Source: Chloroflexota bacterium
GTDB taxonomy: Bacteria > Chloroflexota > UBA11872 > VXOZ01
Direction: 5' to 3'
DNA: 64,000 nucleotides
Assembly (NCBI GenBank): GCA_028874195.1
Contig: JAPPLM010000047.1
Location: forward strand, 113,126-177,125
Position numbers and translations under genes: made by a program
In this document: in pieces, positions 17,075 through 26,536 of the stretch
Layout of the letters: the number at the start of each line of letters is the position of its first letter
How positions within the stretch are numbered: the first letter of the stretch is position 1
Notes under the pieces: model-generated
The model's input: only the letters and a program-made list of their open reading frames with translations
What the model was told of the DNA's origin: nothing
Database searches by the model: none

Positions 17075-18214
17075 TCACAGCAACGCGCCGTCGTCATGCA
17101 GCCGCCAGGCGGCGTCCACCAGCGCCCATAGACCGCCGCTTACCGCCGCATTGCCACCCATGACCACCGGAAAGCCGGCATCCCACGCCGCGCCTGCGAG
17201 CGCCCGCGTTGGTTCATCGCGAATCTCGCTGATCAATCCCATGTCGGCAGCAAAGCGATCGTGCCCGCTAATCTTACGTTCACCGTGCGCAAAGAGCACG
17301 CGCGTATCGAGAAAGAGCGCATCCCCCATCTGGGAGAACGCTTCAAAGAAAGCCTTCGGCCCTGCCTCTTCCAAGTAGAATCCCAGCAATGAGCGCACCG
17401 GCCGCGTGCTCGTACTCATGCCCCGTTCTTCGGAAAAGACGCGGATGCGGCAGGCCATGTCTCTCCTCAGCAGCGGCCAGAGCTGGGCGCTCACACGTCC
17501 GGCTAGAATAACCTCTTCGTGCGGCCGCACGAAGGTCGGCATGGCTTCACGAAGACGACCCACGAGCCGGCTCAGTTGCCGCGCTACCTCGTTGTCTTCC
17601 AGGTACGCGCGCGTATGCGGGCCACAGAGCGGATGAAGCGCCAGCATGGCAAGATCGGTGGGCGTGTCGATGTCGAACATGGCCGCAATCGTAGGCTCCA
17701 GCGGTTTATGGAGAAGACTTGCCTCCTGAACCAATTGCCGCGCGAGGCCGTTATCGCGCTTCTGTGGCAGGTCAACAGCAGTGAGGGCGCTGGCAGGGTG
17801 GAATCCGATGAAATCTGCCGAAAAGAAGTTGTTCGCTATCAGGCCGTGATCAAGGCGAATAACCGCGTCGCGCAGGGTTGCCAGTTCGGCTACGGAGAGC
17901 AACGGACTACTGCCGCCGCCAATGTAAAGCACTCGTGAAATCCCGTGACGCGCGACAATGTTCGCCAGCGTCTTGCCAAAGTGGAAGCGACTGGGTCGCG
18001 CCGTTGGTTCTATGAGTATCTCAGGCGCTATATCACCGAAGGACTCAGGCTGCGAAGTCGCAACGATGATCGGCGCAAAACCCCCTGCTGTTCGCGCCTT
18101 GGCAACGAGGTCTTTGGCAATAGCAATGTGACTGTCATAGACGAGCCGCTCAAGGGCAGTGGCACCGTGCTTGCCCGCAAAGAGTATCAGCCCTACGTCT
18201 TCAGCCATGCCCAA
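17075..18214 (-). CDS. Nucleotidyltransferase-like protein (MobA/CofC-type fold), uncharacterised
   Basis: The protein has 379 residues. The N-terminal 225 suggest a GT-A nucleotidyltransferase fold of the MobA/CofC type: an early strand GLILFAGKH, VLYIGGGSSPLLS near 98 and FDIDTPTDLAML near 178, the last resembling the metal-binding segment of MobA and CofC. The N-terminal LxGGxGxRxG-like signature is not clear, so activity is uncertain. The C-terminal 150 residues (RPVRSLLGFYLEEAG onward) are not recognised. The start is TTG 18214, with GGAAGG five bases upstream; ATG 18208 is the alternative. Confidence 0.55.
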   Translation of the reverse strand: MGMAEDVGLILFAGKHGATALERLVYDSHIAIAKDLVAKARTAGGFAPIIVATSQPESFGDIAPEILIEPTARPSRFHFGKTLANIVARHGISRVLYIGGGSSPLLSVAELATLRDAVIRLDHGLIANNFFSADFIGFHPASALTAVDLPQKRDNGLARQLVQEASLLHKPLEPTIAAMFDIDTPTDLAMLALHPLCGPHTRAYLEDNEVARQLSRLVGRLREAMPTFVRPHEEVILAGRVSAQLWPLLRRDMACRIRVFSEERGMSTSTRPVRSLLGFYLEEAGPKAFFEAFSQMGDALFLDTRVLFAHGERKISGHDRFAADMGLISEIRDEPTRALAGAAWDAGFPVVMGGNAAVSGGLWALVDAAWRLHDDGALL

Positions 18215-18363
18215 GTTCGCCTTCCGATCACCGGGCCATGCTTCCTGGTTCCATTCAATCAGGACCCTTCACAGAAACAGCCGCCAGACGAGCGACAACG
18301 CTTCTCATCTAGCGGCTGAAACAGATCCCACTGCCATCGGACCCGTAAGTAAGCGAATCTCAC

Positions 18364-18675
18364 TTACATGTAACCATACTCCATACGGATCTCTTCGGAC
18401 ATCATCTCCGGCGACCATGCCGGGTCCCAGACAATCTCAACATCCACTTCCTCCACTCCCTCCAGGTCTTCAACTGCCTGATGGACTTGGGCGATGATAT
18501 ACGGCCCGGCCGGACACCCGGGGAACGTGAGCGTCATTTTGATCTCGACGTTGTTCTCGCTCTCTGAGGTGTTGATTTCGTAGATGAGGCCCAAGTCAAC
18601 AATATTGACGCCCAATTCGGGATCGATGACTTCCTTCAAGCCTTCACGGATGACGTCCTCGCCAACAATAGCCAT
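18364..18675 (-). CDS. DUF59/MIP18-family metal-sulfur cluster assembly protein
   Basis: This 103-residue protein matches the DUF59 domain of SufT, PaaD and MIP18. It has VIDPELGVNIVDLGLIYEI near residue 16, MTLTFPGCPAGPYI near 48 with the conserved Cys, and VDVEIVWDPAWSPEMM near 78. Such proteins help mature iron-sulfur proteins, or assist assembly of ring-hydroxylating oxygenases (PaaD). No suf or paa genes are adjacent. It is small, complete and of typical length. Confidence 0.85.
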   Translation of the reverse strand: MAIVGEDVIREGLKEVIDPELGVNIVDLGLIYEINTSESENNVEIKMTLTFPGCPAGPYIIAQVHQAVEDLEGVEEVDVEIVWDPAWSPEMMSEEIRMEYGYM

Positions 18676-18768
18676 GTATTCGTCTCCTGGCTCCGATTAC
18701 TATCGTGCCTCTATGCATTATGGTACCAACCGCAAGCTCGCTCTCGCAATACCGATCGCATATACGAC

Positions 18769-19476
18769 CTAGTCCACCTCGCGCGCGTAGAGTTCCAGGA
18801 TGCTGCCCGCGAAACCCGATGCCTCCGGTGAGGCGAGAAAAACCAGCGCGTTGGCAAATTCGTCGAGCGTGACCGCGTTACGAAAGTCTTCAGCGTCAAG
18901 GTACCCTTTTGCCTCTGCTGTCGCTATGGCGCCCGCCACGAGGCAGGTGGGCACGATGCCGCGCTGCTTGTAATCGCGGGCCACACCTTTCGTAAAGGTG
19001 ATCACTGCTGCCTTGCTCGCGCCAAAGAGCGCCCGCCCCGGCGCGGGATCCAAGCCGCTGCCGCCTGCGATGGTGATGATATTTCCGCGCCCCTGGTCCA
19101 ACATGACGGGAAGAACAGCGCGCACAAGATTGTAGGTCGTATAGAGGTTGGCCTCGATCTGATGCTGAAAGTCTGCCAGGCTCGTGTCTACTACTTCGCG
19201 CTGATCGAAACTACCGGAAAGGAGCGTAGCCGCGTCCAAGCGGCCGAATGCGGCGCAGGTCTGGTGCAGGGCTGCCTCGGCATCTTGTGGCTGGGAGAGA
19301 TCGGCCTCTATTGGGAGTACCGTATCGCCATGGGGGACGCGACTCAGTGTTGACTCTAGTTGTTTGCGACTGCGGCTCGTGGCCGCCACTCGATAGCCGG
19401 CTTTGAGAAATGCCGTGATAACGGCTTCACCCGTGCGCGCCGTACCGCTGCCTATGAAGATCGTGCGTGGTTCCAT
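18769..19476 (-). CDS. SDR-family protein with altered catalytic site
   Basis: This 235-residue protein has the short-chain dehydrogenase fold: IFIGSGTARTGEAVITAFL at the N-terminus, FGRLDAATLLSGSF in place of the NAG region, IITIAGGSG in the Ser position, and ALFGASKAAVITFTKGVA. The usual YxxxK is FxxxK here, so the catalytic Tyr is Phe while the Lys is kept. The nucleotide-binding glycine pattern is also atypical. It may bind a nucleotide without classical redox chemistry. It shares the minus strand with the oxidoreductase gene upstream, 25 bases away, and probably forms an operon with it. Confidence 0.82.
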   Translation of the reverse strand: MEPRTIFIGSGTARTGEAVITAFLKAGYRVAATSRSRKQLESTLSRVPHGDTVLPIEADLSQPQDAEAALHQTCAAFGRLDAATLLSGSFDQREVVDTSLADFQHQIEANLYTTYNLVRAVLPVMLDQGRGNIITIAGGSGLDPAPGRALFGASKAAVITFTKGVARDYKQRGIVPTCLVAGAIATAEAKGYLDAEDFRNAVTLDEFANALVFLASPEASGFAGSILELYAREVD

Positions 19477-19501
19477 CTGTTGCCCTCAGTCCAAATAGGA
19501 A

Positions 19502-20470
19502 TTACTCGTCCGCCTTCTCGTAGCAGGCATCCACAACTACCATCGCGCGATGCATATCCTCCAGGGTAGCCAGGGGTTCGCCACCCTCGCGATACGCTTG
19601 CAACGTATCCCCGACAAAGTCCTGATAAAGACCCTGCACGGTGTGTCCGCCGCGTTCCTCGACACCGTCTTTAGTGAAGATGCACGTTGCTCCGTCTCGA
19701 TAGGTGACGTACGTCTGGCCGTCGGAGACATTCCACACAGTGTCGGAAGAGTCTGCGGGAAACGTGTATGCCACCTCGATAGTCGCATACGCGTTGTCAT
19801 CGCCGTATAACCCGATGTTGGCGTATTCTTCCACCGGTATGCCGGGCGTGATGCGCTGCAGCTGGGTCGAAGCTACCTGCACTTGCCTGCTTCCCGTAAG
19901 CCAGTGAAAGAGATCGGTGTAGTGAATGCCCAAGTTGCGCAGCGCGCCGCCGCCGCACTCCTTTACATCAAGCATCCATGGGCATCCGGAATCGACGTAG
20001 CGCTGCACCGGGCCACCGGCGTAGCGGAAGTGCGCATGCCGAATCTGTCCCAGACGTCCGCTGTCGCGCATGTCCTTCACAGTCTGCGAAAAAGGCGCCG
20101 CGCGGTTTGTCAGCGGGATGGCAACAAAGACGTCATTCTGCTTGGCGAGAGCGATCAACCGCTCGAATTGACTGGCGTCCGTACCAAGCGGCTTCTCGAT
20201 GACAAAAGGTATACGCCGTTCGAGAAGCTGTGTCGCAATTTCGGGTTGCAGGCGGTAGCGTCCGAAGGAAAAGACGAAGTCAAGCTTCTCTTTCTCCAAC
20301 AACTCCACGTAATCCACGTAGGGCGTACACCCGGAATACTGTCCGGCGAAACGCTCGGCATAGCCCGGCTGCTCATCCGAAACCGCCACCGGCGTGATGC
20401 CAAGCTCAGTAAACGCCGGCAGATAGAGCGGCACGTGCCAGTGGCTAATTTCGAGAATCGCGATGCGCAT
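19502..20470 (-). CDS. Gfo/Idh/MocA-family oxidoreductase 3
   Basis: This 322-residue oxidoreductase begins MRIAILEISHWHVPLYLPAF, a divergent Rossmann loop in which ISHWH replaces GxGxxG. FVIEKPLGTDASQFERL near 90 carries the catalytic Lys. GGGALRNLGIHYTDLFHWL near 175 has the catalytic-site His. The C-terminal domain resembles that of dehydrogenases acting on sugars or inositol. It lies upstream of the SDR gene on the minus strand. The substrate is unknown. Confidence 0.83.
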   Translation of the reverse strand: MRIAILEISHWHVPLYLPAFTELGITPVAVSDEQPGYAERFAGQYSGCTPYVDYVELLEKEKLDFVFSFGRYRLQPEIATQLLERRIPFVIEKPLGTDASQFERLIALAKQNDVFVAIPLTNRAAPFSQTVKDMRDSGRLGQIRHAHFRYAGGPVQRYVDSGCPWMLDVKECGGGALRNLGIHYTDLFHWLTGSRQVQVASTQLQRITPGIPVEEYANIGLYGDDNAYATIEVAYTFPADSSDTVWNVSDGQTYVTYRDGATCIFTKDGVEERGGHTVQGLYQDFVGDTLQAYREGGEPLATLEDMHRAMVVVDACYEKADE

Positions 20471-20638
20471 TTATCTACTCACTCCCAGGGAACAATCATT
20501 CAAAGTTTTAAGCGGTGGTTGCAACGGCACCGCTCTATTGCACGAGCCAACACAATCGATTCACACATAGACGTAGCACTCGAAGAGGCTCCTAGTGGCG
20601 CGGTAGCATCGCCATGCTTGCTCACCGCGATGGCTGCC

Positions 20639-20662
20639 CTTCGACAAGCTCAGGGCGAACGG
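20639..20662. repeat. Dispersed repeat, TTCGACAAGCTCAGGGCGAA family
   Basis: This is a single copy of the element found at 8.4-8.5, 26.3, 36.2 and 49.3 kb, in the gap between the oxidoreductase and aconitase genes. The rest of that 247-base gap holds nothing recognised. Confidence 0.85.
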
Positions 20663-20717
20663 ACAATAGTTCGCGGATCATATAATCCGCGATTACGCCC
20701 TACCTCTCTCTCAGTCC

Positions 20718-23486
20718 TTAGGCACCGCTTTCCGCTAGCAAGTTGCGCAGCACATACTGCAACACCCCACCGTGGCGGTAGTAGTCAACCTCGATGGGTG
20801 TGTTGATGCGCGCCGTCGCCGCAAAGGTCTTCTCGCTGCCGCCAGCATCACGCGCACGGACAGTCACCGTCTTGCGCGGGGACAGGCCATCCGCAATGCC
20901 TTCGATCGTAAACGTCTCGTGTCCGCTTAGACCCAGCGACTCCGCAGTCTCGCCCTCGCTGTACTGCAGCGGCAGCACGCCCATGCCGATGAGGTTGCTG
21001 CGATGGATGCGCTCGTAGCTCTCTGCAATTACGGCGCGCACGCCAAGAAGCACCGGACCCTTAGCCGCCCAGTCGCGGCTGGAACCCATGCCATAGTCCT
21101 TACCCGCAAGAATGATGAGAGGCACGCCGTCGTTCTGATACTGCACAGACGCATCGTAGATGGTCGTCTCTTGCCCATCCGGGAAATGCAGCGTCCACCC
21201 ACCCTCTTTCGATACGAGTTGATTTCGCAGTCTTACGTTCGCGAATGTACCGCGCATCATCACTTCGTGATTACCGCGCCGCGAGCCGTAGGAGTTGAAC
21301 TCCCTGGGTTGCACACCCTGTTCGACAAGGTACCTGCCAGCCGGGCTGTCCTTGGCGATGGAACCCGCGGGTGAAATATGGTCGGTGGTTACCGAGTCGC
21401 CAAGCACGGCGAGAACACGTGCGTCCGTTACATCAGTCGGTGACCCAGGCTCCGCCTCCATACCTTCAAAGAACGGCGGCTGGCGCACATAGGTTGAATC
21501 CCTGTCCCACGCAAAGAGCGTACCTTCCGGCACCGCCAGTGTCTCCCATTCCGCCATGCCTTCAAAGACCTTGCCGTATTGCTCGCGAAACATCTCCGCG
21601 TCCACCACTTGCGTCATGGCGTCGGCGATCTCGCGCTGGCTCGGCCAAATGTCGCGAAGATAGACCGGTCGGCCTGCATCGTCATGACCTATCGGATCAT
21701 TTGTGAGGTCAGTGTTGACCGTTCCGGCCAGCGCGTAGGCCACCACCAACGGCGGCGAAGCAAGATATGAGGCACGCACCAACGCGTGAATTCTACCTTC
21801 GAAATTGCGGTTGCCGCTGAGCACGGCTGCCACCGCCAACTCATGATCGCTGATGGTCTCTTCCAGCGGCTCTGCCAGGGGGCCGCTGTTGCCGATACAG
21901 GTGGTACAGCCGTAGCCGACCAAATGAAATCCCAGGGCTTCTAAATGCGGCACCAGGTCAAGTTTCTCCAAGTACTCCATCACCACGCGCGAGCCGGGTG
22001 CCAGGCTCGTCTTCACCCAGGGTTTGCGCCCTATGCCGGCCGCCACGGCATTCTTCGCCAGAAGACCAGCGCCAATCATCACAGCAGGATTGGAAGTGTT
22101 GGTGCAACTCGTAATAGCCGCGATCACAACCGCGCCTTCGCCAATTCTGGCGGGAACGCCGTCCACTGAGACCTCTATGTTCGCTGCCGGGTCCGCAACC
22201 GCGACCGAACCGGTATCCTGTGACGCAACGGCTGCTGCAGGGCTGCCATTCACTTCACCGCTGCCGTTTCCGTGGGGAAACTTATCGGGATAGGCATCGA
22301 TAAAGCTCTGGCGCACGCCTTGCAGGGCAACGCGGTCCTGCGGACGCTTCGGCCCGGCCAGGCTTGGCTCGACTGACGATAAGTCTAGTTCAAGGGTATC
22401 CGTGAACAGCGGCTCCGGATCGGAGGGGCGATAGAACATCCCCTGTTCTTTGCAATAGGCTTCAACGAGTCCCACGAGGTTTTCATCGCGTCCGGTGAGG
22501 CGCAGGTAGCGCAGCGTTTCTTCGTCCACGGGGAACATGCCCACGGTAGCTCCATACTCAGGCGCCATATTCGAGATCGTGGCGCGATCCGGCAAGCTCA
22601 GCGACGCCATGCCCGGCCCGCAAAACTCAACAAACTTACCCACGACGCCGTGTTGCCGCAGCATCTGCGTGACCGTGAGCACGAGGTCGGTGGCGGTCGC
22701 ACCCTCAGGCAATTGGCCGTTCAAGCGAAAGCCAACGACTTCCGGCAGAAGCAATGAAATGGGCTGGCCGAGCATAACCGCTTCGGCTTCGATGCCGCCC
22801 ACGCCCCAGCCGAGCACGCCGAGACCGTTGATCATGGTGGTGTGGGAGTCTGTGCCCACAAGAGAATCGGGATAGGCCACAAGCTCACCGTTGCGTTCGT
22901 CAGCAAAGACGACCTGTCCGAGATACTCCAGGTTGACTTGGTGCACGATACCTGTGTCCGGCGGCACGATGCTAAAGTTAGCAAAGGCCTTCTGTCCCCA
23001 GCGCAAGAACGCGTAGCGCTCCTGGTTGCGGGCAAACTCGCGCTGGGCGTTGATGGCAAAAGCATCGGAGCTGCCGTACACGTCCACCTGCACCGAGTGA
23101 TCGATGATGAGATCGGCGGGTTGTAGGGGATTAATGCGGTCAGGATCGCCACCCAAGGCGCTGATCGCTTCCCGCATTGCCGCCAAGTCGACCACGGAGG
23201 GCACGCCGGTGAAATCCTGTAGAATCACCCGCGCGGGCGTGAAATTGATCTCTCGTGCCGCCGTTTGTTGCGGCGCCCAATTCGCTGCCGCTACCACATC
23301 TTCCCGCATCACCGAGCGACCGTCCTCGGTGCGCAACAGGCTCTCGAGTAATACCTTGATGGAGAAAGGAAGCCGCGCCACATTGCCGATTCCGGCCTTC
23401 TCAAGAGCAGCCAGGCGGTAGAGCGTGTATATACTTCCGCTCGCAGTAAACGTAGACTTGCTTTCAAAGCTATTCGCAGTACTCAT
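20718..23486 (-). CDS. acnA: Aconitate hydratase (AcnA/IRP type)
   Basis: Aconitase interconverts citrate and isocitrate in the TCA cycle. This is the monomeric AcnA type, 922 residues, slightly longer than the usual 890-900. The three 4Fe-4S ligand Cys residues are in [13 protein letters not shown] and in [12 protein letters not shown]. The swivelling C-terminal domain has [14 protein letters not shown] and [18 protein letters not shown] 23486 ([12 protein letters not shown]) follows GAGG at seven bases; an in-frame TTG at 23498 is less likely. It may also act as an RNA-binding regulator when its cluster is lost, as known for the family. It is transcribed alone. Confidence 0.96.
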   Translation of the reverse strand: MSTANSFESKSTFTASGSIYTLYRLAALEKAGIGNVARLPFSIKVLLESLLRTEDGRSVMREDVVAAANWAPQQTAAREINFTPARVILQDFTGVPSVVDLAAMREAISALGGDPDRINPLQPADLIIDHSVQVDVYGSSDAFAINAQREFARNQERYAFLRWGQKAFANFSIVPPDTGIVHQVNLEYLGQVVFADERNGELVAYPDSLVGTDSHTTMINGLGVLGWGVGGIEAEAVMLGQPISLLLPEVVGFRLNGQLPEGATATDLVLTVTQMLRQHGVVGKFVEFCGPGMASLSLPDRATISNMAPEYGATVGMFPVDEETLRYLRLTGRDENLVGLVEAYCKEQGMFYRPSDPEPLFTDTLELDLSSVEPSLAGPKRPQDRVALQGVRQSFIDAYPDKFPHGNGSGEVNGSPAAAVASQDTGSVAVADPAANIEVSVDGVPARIGEGAVVIAAITSCTNTSNPAVMIGAGLLAKNAVAAGIGRKPWVKTSLAPGSRVVMEYLEKLDLVPHLEALGFHLVGYGCTTCIGNSGPLAEPLEETISDHELAVAAVLSGNRNFEGRIHALVRASYLASPPLVVAYALAGTVNTDLTNDPIGHDDAGRPVYLRDIWPSQREIADAMTQVVDAEMFREQYGKVFEGMAEWETLAVPEGTLFAWDRDSTYVRQPPFFEGMEAEPGSPTDVTDARVLAVLGDSVTTDHISPAGSIAKDSPAGRYLVEQGVQPREFNSYGSRRGNHEVMMRGTFANVRLRNQLVSKEGGWTLHFPDGQETTIYDASVQYQNDGVPLIILAGKDYGMGSSRDWAAKGPVLLGVRAVIAESYERIHRSNLIGMGVLPLQYSEGETAESLGLSGHETFTIEGIADGLSPRKTVTVRARDAGGSEKTFAATARINTPIEVDYYRHGGVLQYVLRNLLAESGA

Positions 23487-23702
23487 CCAATTCCTCAATC
23501 CCGTACCAAGCGTTCAAACAAATAGCAGGTTCTTCCAGCGCACTAACTAGAGGATACTACATTACATGCTTTCCAACATACGGCGACAACCGTCTGCGCA
23601 ACTCTAGCCACCGCTGCCGCCAGTTGAAGCGGTCAATCCAACAGAGTATAGTCTGCACAAAGCCAGTCCTCCGCAATCTCCACCAAATTCAGGGTATCAA
23701 CC

Positions 23703-24530
23703 ATGCAACTTTCGCTATCGGGACGCATCGTCGAAGCCGAGCACATTAAGACCAACTCGTCTCTCAACTTTGTCGAGTTTGCCGAGCTTGCCGCCCGTGT
23801 GGGATTCCAGGCAGTCTGCGTTCGCTCTACGCACCTGAATAGTAGTACTCCGCTGGAACGCGCGCGTGAAATGCGGGGCATTTTGGAACAAGATGGGCTC
23901 GCGGCTTCAATGGTCATGTTGGACAAGCGCGTAGCAAGCCAGGGAGCCGCTCCTGATGCTGGCACACCGCTAAGCAATATTACGCCAATGCTCGAACGCG
24001 CGACGGCGATCGGTAGTGACATGATTCGTGTCGCAATAAAGAGCTCAGAGGATATCCCTATTGCGCAGCGCGCCGCGGATGAAGCCCGCGAGCACGGCAT
24101 CCGGCTCGCCCATCAGAATCACACGAAGACGCCGTTCGAGACGGTTGCCGACTGTGTGGAGATGTTTGCGCGCATTGACCGCCCAAACCTGGGGCTCATC
24201 GCCGAACCGGCAAACTTCATGCTCTGCGGGGAAGACTACGGCGCGGAAGCCCTGAAACCCCTCGCCGACCACATTTTCAACGTTTACGTGCAAAACCTGG
24301 ACGTTTCGGACTCCGGTTCATCTACCATAGAGACCAATCGCGGCGCCGTGCGCTACGAGCGTCTCGTCATCGGCGATCCGGGCGGCGTCGACTTGGAGCG
24401 CTTTCAAGATGGGCTCAATGCGATTGGCTATGCCGGCTTCGTCACCTCGAACCAACCGGCAATAGCGGGAACTTCAGCGGAGGAGTTGAGCAAACAAGTG
24501 TATGGCGCCCTGGCGCGTTTCGCCCAATAG
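23703..24530 (+). CDS. Sugar phosphate isomerase/epimerase (xylose-isomerase-like TIM barrel)
   Basis: This 275-residue protein fits the AP-endonuclease-2 TIM barrel family, which includes inosose dehydratase, hydroxypyruvate isomerase and ketose 3-epimerases. Metal-site candidates are His in RLAHQNHTKTPFETV near 138 and Glu in LGLIAEPANFMLCG near 166. VYVQNLDVSD near 199 corresponds to the usual Hx-D strand, but Gln replaces the common His. It opens a same-strand group of VOC and Gfo/Idh/MocA genes, the usual setting for cyclitol or sugar-acid catabolism. The exact reaction cannot be named. Confidence 0.8.
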   Translation: MQLSLSGRIVEAEHIKTNSSLNFVEFAELAARVGFQAVCVRSTHLNSSTPLERAREMRGILEQDGLAASMVMLDKRVASQGAAPDAGTPLSNITPMLERATAIGSDMIRVAIKSSEDIPIAQRAADEAREHGIRLAHQNHTKTPFETVADCVEMFARIDRPNLGLIAEPANFMLCGEDYGAEALKPLADHIFNVYVQNLDVSDSGSSTIETNRGAVRYERLVIGDPGGVDLERFQDGLNAIGYAGFVTSNQPAIAGTSAEELSKQVYGALARFAQ

Positions 24531-24777
24531 CAAGCACCCACCCGGCGCTCAAAGCACAATTGCTCTTCAAATTCAAAGCTCGCTCTTAGGCATTGCAACG
24601 AGAATCAGACCGCTGGCTGCCGCCCTCGCGATGCCGAGCCGCTTGGATCCCGAGAATCCCGGTTTCCTACGCTGCTCTTGTACACACGACACCGAGTAAC
24701 GCTATACTAACGGCAACAGTCATTTGTAGCAGTTTTGGTATGAACGTCAGCACTTCTCGCATTGGGAGGAAACTGTC

Positions 24778-25194
24778 ATGGCATCGACCTTGGTTCACAT
24801 AGGTGTACGCGCCACCGACATTGACAAGACTATTCACTTTTGGCGTGACGCGCTGGGTCTTGAAGTTGTCAACGAACTTCACCACGGCTACGATCTGAGC
24901 GACGGCTATCACAACTTTCGCATATTTCAACATGATGGCCCGGAGCGCCCCGCGCACGTGTCCGGCATGCTGGACTACCTGCACATTGGCGTAAAGGTGG
25001 CGGACCTGGCGGAAGCTGCCACGCGCCTTGACGACATGGGATACGAGATCTTCTGGGAAGGGGTGAGTTCAGGCCACGAATACGAATATGATCCCTCCAA
25101 GCCGCCTTCCGGATCGTTCAAAGTGGAAGACCCCGACGGCATCGTGGTCGACGTGACCGCCAGCGACGACCAATGGCCAGGAGTAGAGCTTTGA
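24778..25194 (+). CDS. VOC-family (glyoxalase-like) protein
   Basis: This 138-residue vicinal-oxygen-chelate protein has two beta-alpha-beta-beta-beta modules: LVHIGVRATDIDKTIHFWRD at the N-terminus and LHIGVKVADLAEAATRLDD near 64. Likely metal ligands are His in VHIG, His in LHIG and Glu in FKVEDPDGIVVDV near 122. Such proteins act as lactoylglutathione lyases, epimerases or ring-cleaving dioxygenases. ATG 24778 follows GGGAGGAAA. Its TGA overlaps the TTG start of the next oxidoreductase (TTGA), so the two are translationally coupled and probably act in one pathway. Confidence 0.85.
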   Translation: MASTLVHIGVRATDIDKTIHFWRDALGLEVVNELHHGYDLSDGYHNFRIFQHDGPERPAHVSGMLDYLHIGVKVADLAEAATRLDDMGYEIFWEGVSSGHEYEYDPSKPPSGSFKVEDPDGIVVDVTASDDQWPGVEL

Positions 25195-26288
25195 GCAAGC
25201 AATACCGGGTCGCCATCATAGGCACCGGCCGCATGGGCGGCCTCATCGAGGACGAGCAGGACATCCGGGGTTACATGACGCCTTACGGCCACTACTCCAG
25301 CTATGTCTCCATGCCGGAGACCACCGTAGTAGCTGTTGCCAATCGCGGCAAGGAGCGTCTTGATCGGTTTTGCAAGCGGTTCGACTTTTCCAACGGCTAT
25401 CTCGACTACCGCGAGATGATCGAAAAAGAGAAGCCGGACATCGTGAGCGTCACCACGCCGTCGTTTGCCCGCGCCGAACCCATCATCTTCTGCGCGGAAA
25501 ACGGGGTGCGGGGCATCTTCGCGGAGAAGGGACTCTGCGCGTCGCTGGCAGAAGCAGACCGCGTCTATGAGGCGGTGACCCACAATAACGTCGCCTTCAA
25601 TTGGGGCACCCAGCGGCGGCATCATGATGCCTACAAGCGCCTGCGCGCCGCCATACTCGACGGTGCCATCGGCCAGCCGTTGCACGCGATTGTGTACTAT
25701 TGGACAGACATCATCAAGCACCACCCGCACACCATCGACGTCGCCAACATGATGCTGGGCGATCCCAAGCCGACGTGGGTCGAAGGACGGTTGGTAGATC
25801 CCAGCGATCCTCGCGTGAAAGGCAACGAGAAGGCAACCGCGCCCTATGATGCTGAGAAGCACGCCTTCGTGCCGAAGCCGGGCCAGGAGATTGCTGATCC
25901 CCAGGTGGACTTCTTCCGCATCGGCTACGAGACCGGGCAGGAGAGCTTCTTCATTCCGACGCCGAGGTCATTTGACGTGGAAGTTCGCGGCACGGAGGGG
26001 CGGGCCATCTCCTGGGACAACGGTATCAACACCCGCATTCAGCGACCGGTGCGGCGCGGTGTCGAATTGGAGGAGACGACTATCCATGCCTCTGGCGATG
26101 GGCCATCTGTAACAAACATCCGCAATCTGATTCGCGAGATCGAGACCGGCGAACGTACCGACGGCAATATCGATCGCGTCATGCAGACCGTGGAGCCGCA
26201 GTTTGGGATTGCGTATTCCTCGTTGCAGGGCGGTACGCGGGTGTCGCTGCCGGTTGCGGATAGAAGCCTGTATATTCCCGGGGGTTAG
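25191..26288 (+). CDS. Gfo/Idh/MocA-family oxidoreductase 4
   Basis: This 365-residue oxidoreductase starts at TTG 25191, overlapping the VOC stop codon, with AGGAG six bases upstream. An earlier in-frame start would lie inside the VOC gene. The Rossmann motif is VAIIGTGRMGGLIED. The EKP signature is changed to IFAEKGLCASLAEADRV, keeping the Lys but replacing Pro by Gly. HHPHTIDVANMML near 180 supplies the His motif. It resembles the following tandem pair in arrangement (RMGxxIxxE, then LCASxAEA) and is probably an older paralogue. Confidence 0.85.
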   Translation: MSKQYRVAIIGTGRMGGLIEDEQDIRGYMTPYGHYSSYVSMPETTVVAVANRGKERLDRFCKRFDFSNGYLDYREMIEKEKPDIVSVTTPSFARAEPIIFCAENGVRGIFAEKGLCASLAEADRVYEAVTHNNVAFNWGTQRRHHDAYKRLRAAILDGAIGQPLHAIVYYWTDIIKHHPHTIDVANMMLGDPKPTWVEGRLVDPSDPRVKGNEKATAPYDAEKHAFVPKPGQEIADPQVDFFRIGYETGQESFFIPTPRSFDVEVRGTEGRAISWDNGINTRIQRPVRRGVELEETTIHASGDGPSVTNIRNLIREIETGERTDGNIDRVMQTVEPQFGIAYSSLQGGTRVSLPVADRSLYIPGG

Positions 26289-26300
26289 AGCTTGATTTTC

Positions 26301-26355
26301 CGTTCACCCTTCGACAAGCCTGTGCTGAGCCTGCCGAAGTGCTCAGGGCGAACGG
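26301..26355. repeat. Long-form dispersed repeat, TTCGACAAGCC...GAAGTGCTCAGGGCGAAC
   Basis: This is a long version of the CTTCGACAGGCTCAGTGCGA family, like the copy at 8382-8435. It lies just after the oxidoreductase stop. Confidence 0.85.
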
Positions 26356-26397
26356 ACTCAGACTCTTAAGAAGCCTCAATTCAAAGGACGAAGAGAG

Positions 26398-26428
26398 GAT
26401 GGATTCCCGCTTTCGCGGGAAAGACGGA
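26398..26428. repeat. Dispersed palindromic repeat, ATTCCCGCTTTCGCGGGAA family
   Basis: This copy lies 43 bases after the long-form TTCGAC repeat, upstream of the tandem oxidoreductase pair. The arms TTCCCGC and GCGGGAA flank TTTC. Confidence 0.85.
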
Positions 26429-26536
26429 TGCTGCTAGCTTGGATGACTCAGAGGCAGTTGACCAGAAGCAAACGCCCTCAAGGGAGTTTGTATATCCGCT
26501 AATACGGATCAAATGCAAACACAGGGAGTAGCAAGC

